A stretch of DNA of 44,513 nucleotides from Marinomonas spartinae (GTDB lineage: Bacteria; Pseudomonadota; Gammaproteobacteria; Pseudomonadales; Marinomonadaceae). Position numbers and translations under genes: made by a program. Position 1 is the first letter of the stretch. Every line of letters begins with the position of its first letter. The DNA lies in contig NZ_FLOB01000020.1 in NCBI RefSeq assembly GCF_900089775.1, positions 1 to 44,513 on the forward strand. Direction: 5' to 3'. Below the pieces are notes generated by a model that was not told the DNA's origin, did no database searches, and worked only from the letters and a program-made list of their open reading frames with translations. Of the stretch, positions 42,750-44,513 are shown one piece after another.

Positions 42750-42953
42750 TTATTTGTACAAATCAGCATGAGCTATTGTGTCGTAAAGAGTGGGATACCA
42801 ATGATATTTAGAGGATGGGGCCCATGTTGCTGTTCCTTTGTAGTGGTATCTATATCCTTTATCGTTTAGTGATTGACGGATAAGTACCGAAAACAACCAC
42901 AGTCGCTCGTCATAATAAAGGGAGAATAAGAAAATGCTATGTTTTTTACCCAC
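42750..42953 (-). CDS. Small ORF of unknown function, possibly a gene fragment
   Basis: 67 aa if started at GTG 42953 (TTG 42968 is the only longer start; a TAG precedes it). Aromatic-rich tail (SSKYHWYPTLYDTIAHADLY). No family recognised and no clear ribosome site. It is in the same AT-rich insert as the MFS gene and may be the end of a larger lost gene. Confidence 0.35.
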   Translation of the reverse strand: MGKKHSIFLFSLYYDERLWLFSVLIRQSLNDKGYRYHYKGTATWAPSSKYHWYPTLYDTIAHADLYK

Positions 42954-43024
42954 AGAGCTGCCACGCAATTCCTAGATGGTATCCATCTCACGAGTGAACA
43001 GAGCCTAATTCAATTCGCGCTGGC

Positions 43025-43133
43025 GTAGGGGCTGTTTGCATTTCGTCTGTCTCGAGCGATGGCGGTAGAAACCATCGACTTTATAAATTCGCTGAGCGTA
43101 CCTTCCGCACGAGTGACTTAGTGGGAATAATCT
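43025..43133 (+). pseudogene. Degenerate copy of the guaA 3' end
   Basis: Bases 43069-43086 (GAAACCATCGACTTTATA) match guaA 41024-41041, and the run AGTGGGAATAAT at 43120-43131 matches the guaA stop region at 41166-41177. In frame it reads AVETIDFINSLSVPSARVT, then stop, WE, stop, where guaA has AVETIDFMTARWAHLP... and IEWE stop. About 85 internal bases are missing and the Glu codon has become TAG. A transcription terminator and sfsA follow, as would be expected after the original guaA end. Confidence 0.8.
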
Positions 43134-43157
43134 TCCCGTGTTAATGGTTTAATAAAG

Positions 43158-43188
43158 CGGCTCTCTTTATAGTAAAGAGGGCCGTTTT
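43158..43188 (+). terminator. Rho-independent terminator after the guaA-tail copy
   Basis: CGGCTCTCTTTA and TAAAGAGGGCCG form a 12-bp stem (one G-T pair) with a 3-base loop, followed by TTTTGGTTT. It may be the original guaA terminator. Confidence 0.85.
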
Positions 43189-43227
43189 GGTTTGTATTGA
43201 ATAGTGAAAAAGTGCTGGAGCATTGTT

Positions 43228-43950
43228 GTGAAATTTCCAACGCCCTTAATAGAGGGGAAATTGATTAAGCGTTATAAGCGTTTTTTGTCTGACATTGAGT
43301 TGCCAAGTGGCGAGGTCGTGGTGGCCCATTGTCCAAATACGGGGTCAATGAAACGCTGCCAACAAGAGCATGCTCGCGTTTGGCTTTCGAAAAGTGATAA
43401 CCCTAAGCGCAAGTTGGCTTATACCTGGGAGCTAGTAGAAGTTGATAATCAATATTTGGCTTGTATCAATACTGGCTATCCAAATAAGCTGGTGGGCGAA
43501 GCCATTGCTAATGGTGTAGTGAAAGAACTTGCTGGTTACGCTGAGCAAAAAGCGGAAGTGAAATATGGCGGAAACAGCCGAATCGATTGGTTACTCACGG
43601 GTGAGGACGGCCGTAAGTGCTATGTAGAAGTGAAGAATGTCACGTTATTAGAAGAAGATGGAAGGGGCTACTTTCCAGATGCGGTAACAGATCGGGGACG
43701 TAAGCATCTATACGAACTGGCACAGATGGTTGAAGAGGGACATCGTGCAGTAATGTTTTTCTGTGTGAGTCATACTGGAATCGATTCTGTGACACCCGCT
43801 GCACATATTGATAAGAAGTATGCACAAGCTTTTATCGAAGTGGTTGCAAAGGGCGTAGAGGTCATTGCCTATCAAGTTGAGGTAAGCCTGCAGTCGATGA
43901 AAATCGAGCGCCAACTTCCAGTGGTAATGCCTGAACGACTTGATGCATGA
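43228..43950 (+). CDS. sfsA: SfsA, DNA-binding / sugar fermentation stimulation protein
   Basis: 240 aa from GTG 43228, which has GGAG seven bases upstream; the upstream GTG at 43204 would add eight residues not found in the family. Matches SfsA throughout: LIKRYKRFLSDIELPSGE, HCPNTGSMKRC, SDNPKRKLAYTWEL, RIDWLL, YVEVKNVTL, GYFPDAVTDRG, RKHLYEL and HIDKKYAQAF. The family fold contains a nuclease-like core with OB domain; proposed to stimulate maltose gene expression in E. coli. Precedes the next rrn operon. Confidence 0.95.
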   Translation: MKFPTPLIEGKLIKRYKRFLSDIELPSGEVVVAHCPNTGSMKRCQQEHARVWLSKSDNPKRKLAYTWELVEVDNQYLACINTGYPNKLVGEAIANGVVKELAGYAEQKAEVKYGGNSRIDWLLTGEDGRKCYVEVKNVTLLEEDGRGYFPDAVTDRGRKHLYELAQMVEEGHRAVMFFCVSHTGIDSVTPAAHIDKKYAQAFIEVVAKGVEVIAYQVEVSLQSMKIERQLPVVMPERLDA

Positions 43951-44048
43951 GATTGGCTTAGTTTTGAGCTAGATTTTTGCTTTTTTGTTGGCTTATTGAA
44001 CGATTTTAGACTTTATAAAATAAAATCATCGGAAACCTAAAAAAGTAC

Positions 44049-44076
44049 TTGCGCTCAAAATTCTAGGATGTATTAT
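44049..44076 (+). promoter_or_regulatory. rrn core promoter (-35 TTGCGC, -10 TATTAT)
   Basis: TTGCGC at 44049-44054 and TATTAT at 44071-44076, spacing 16. The discriminator after -10 is ACGCACCC, GC-rich as in stringently controlled rRNA promoters. Confidence 0.75.
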
Positions 44077-44166
44077 ACGCACCCACTGACACGGACGGCA
44101 ACGCAAACAACGCTTTGCCACTTGGCTGAAACAACAAGCTAAGCAAGCCGAACGATAACACGTCAG

Positions 44167-44210
44167 ACGCTCTTTAAAATAGATAATCAGATAATTTGTG
44201 TGGGCGCTCG
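44167..44210 (+). promoter_or_regulatory. rrn antitermination leader (boxA)
   Basis: GCTCTTTAAAATA then AATCAGATAATTTGTGTGGGC closely resembles the E. coli rrn leader (TGCTCTTTAACAATTTATCAGACAATCTGTGTGGGC), the Nus-factor antitermination region. Confidence 0.8.
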
Positions 44211-44391
44211 CTGAGACCTTCAGAAGATCGACAGGGTTTTGCTTAGTTTACTGAGTAGGGCACTGAGCGATCAAAAAAATTGAAGTCTTACGAGAGTCAA
44301 ACACGTCAATTCGCTTTATGTTGATTTGTGATCTTAGATGATGAATCGATTAAGTTATTGTTAGTGTAAGAATTTGAGTGAGCAAGCTTTT

Positions 44392-44513
44392 AAACTGAAG
44401 AGTTTGATCATGGCTCAGATTGAACGCTGGCGGCAGGCTTAACACATGCAAGTCGAGCGGTAACAGGGGAGCTTGCTCCTGCTGACGAGCGGCGGACGGG
44501 TGAGTAACGCGTA
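44392..44513 (+). rRNA. rrs: 16S rRNA, 5' end (partial)
   Basis: Starts AAACTGAAGAGTTTGATCATGG, the universal 27F region, then CTCAGATTGAACGCTGGCGGC and GAGCGGCGGACGGGTGAGTAA. Continues past the window. Confidence 0.97.

Larger units (their letters stand above)
43951..44391 (+). promoter_or_regulatory. rrn upstream region: UP-like AT tract, promoter and leader
   Basis: 441 bases between sfsA and 16S. An AT-rich tract (~44010-44048) lies before the core promoter; the leader follows and contains the boxA-like element at 44167-44178. No other gene was seen. The long leader carries the 5' half of the 16S processing stem. Confidence 0.75.

Noticed and set aside
1..44513. CRISPR arrays, prophage or intact insertion sequences
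   Set aside because: No regularly spaced repeats, transposase, integrase or phage structural genes were found.

Overview
The window looks like chromosome of a marine gammaproteobacterium, most likely Marinomonas or a close relative in the Oceanospirillales. That is an inference from the rRNA ends, moderate GC, the gammaproteobacterial guaB-guaA-sfsA-xseA-hrpB gene set and the transporter and chemotaxis-rich content. It lies between two rRNA operons in the same orientation: the 3' end of 23S plus 5S at the left edge, and a full rrn promoter, leader and the first ~120 bases of 16S at the right edge. No tRNA, CRISPR array, prophage or intact insertion sequence was seen.

Left part (1-6.6 kb): rrn tail with a second, broken 5S copy, then a divergent marR / acyl-CoA catabolism operon (crotonase-fold hydratase, ADP-forming acyl-CoA synthetase, thiolase-fold protein lacking the usual Cys, DUF35 OB-fold partner). 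No hydroxyacyl-CoA dehydrogenase is present, so an activate-hydrate-retro-aldol route is proposed. 6.6-11.3 kb: a coiled-coil membrane protein of unknown function, hrpB and a small 2Fe-2S ferredoxin, all on minus. 11.4-19.0 kb: an OmpR-type regulator and a TorS-like hybrid kinase directly upstream of a fructose-type ABC importer (frcB, frcC, frcA) and a second, orphan periplasmic binding protein that may be the kinase's sensor partner. 19.1-24.0 kb: mechanosensitive-type membrane protein, a small conserved protein, a bacterial voltage-gated channel with an acidic pore filter, an RraA-family protein, a decayed EamA transporter tail, an alpha/beta hydrolase and an intact EamA transporter.

24.1-30.4 kb is the most interesting block. 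A CIO-type cytochrome bd oxidase operon (34-aa membrane peptide, cioA, cioB, 44-aa membrane peptide) is divergent from a histidine kinase / NtrC-type response-regulator pair. The shared 188-base intergenic region carries a near-consensus sigma54 promoter facing the oxidase operon, an FNR/Anr-like box just downstream of the predicted start, and two identical-armed GTAAAC-N3-GTTTAC palindromes at enhancer distance that also abut the kinase start codon. Together these suggest sigma54 enhancer control of a quinol oxidase by its divergent two-component system.

30.4-41.2 kb: a LysR regulator, M20 peptidase and MHS-type transporter group, a chemotaxis receptor, xseA, guaB and guaA. 41.2-43.2 kb: a small AT-rich insert between guaA and sfsA holding an MFS pseudogene tail, an intact Bcr/CflA-type MFS transporter and a small ORF, closed by a degenerate copy of the guaA 3' end. 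This is the scar expected of an island that integrated at the end of guaA. The window ends with sfsA and the next rrn promoter.
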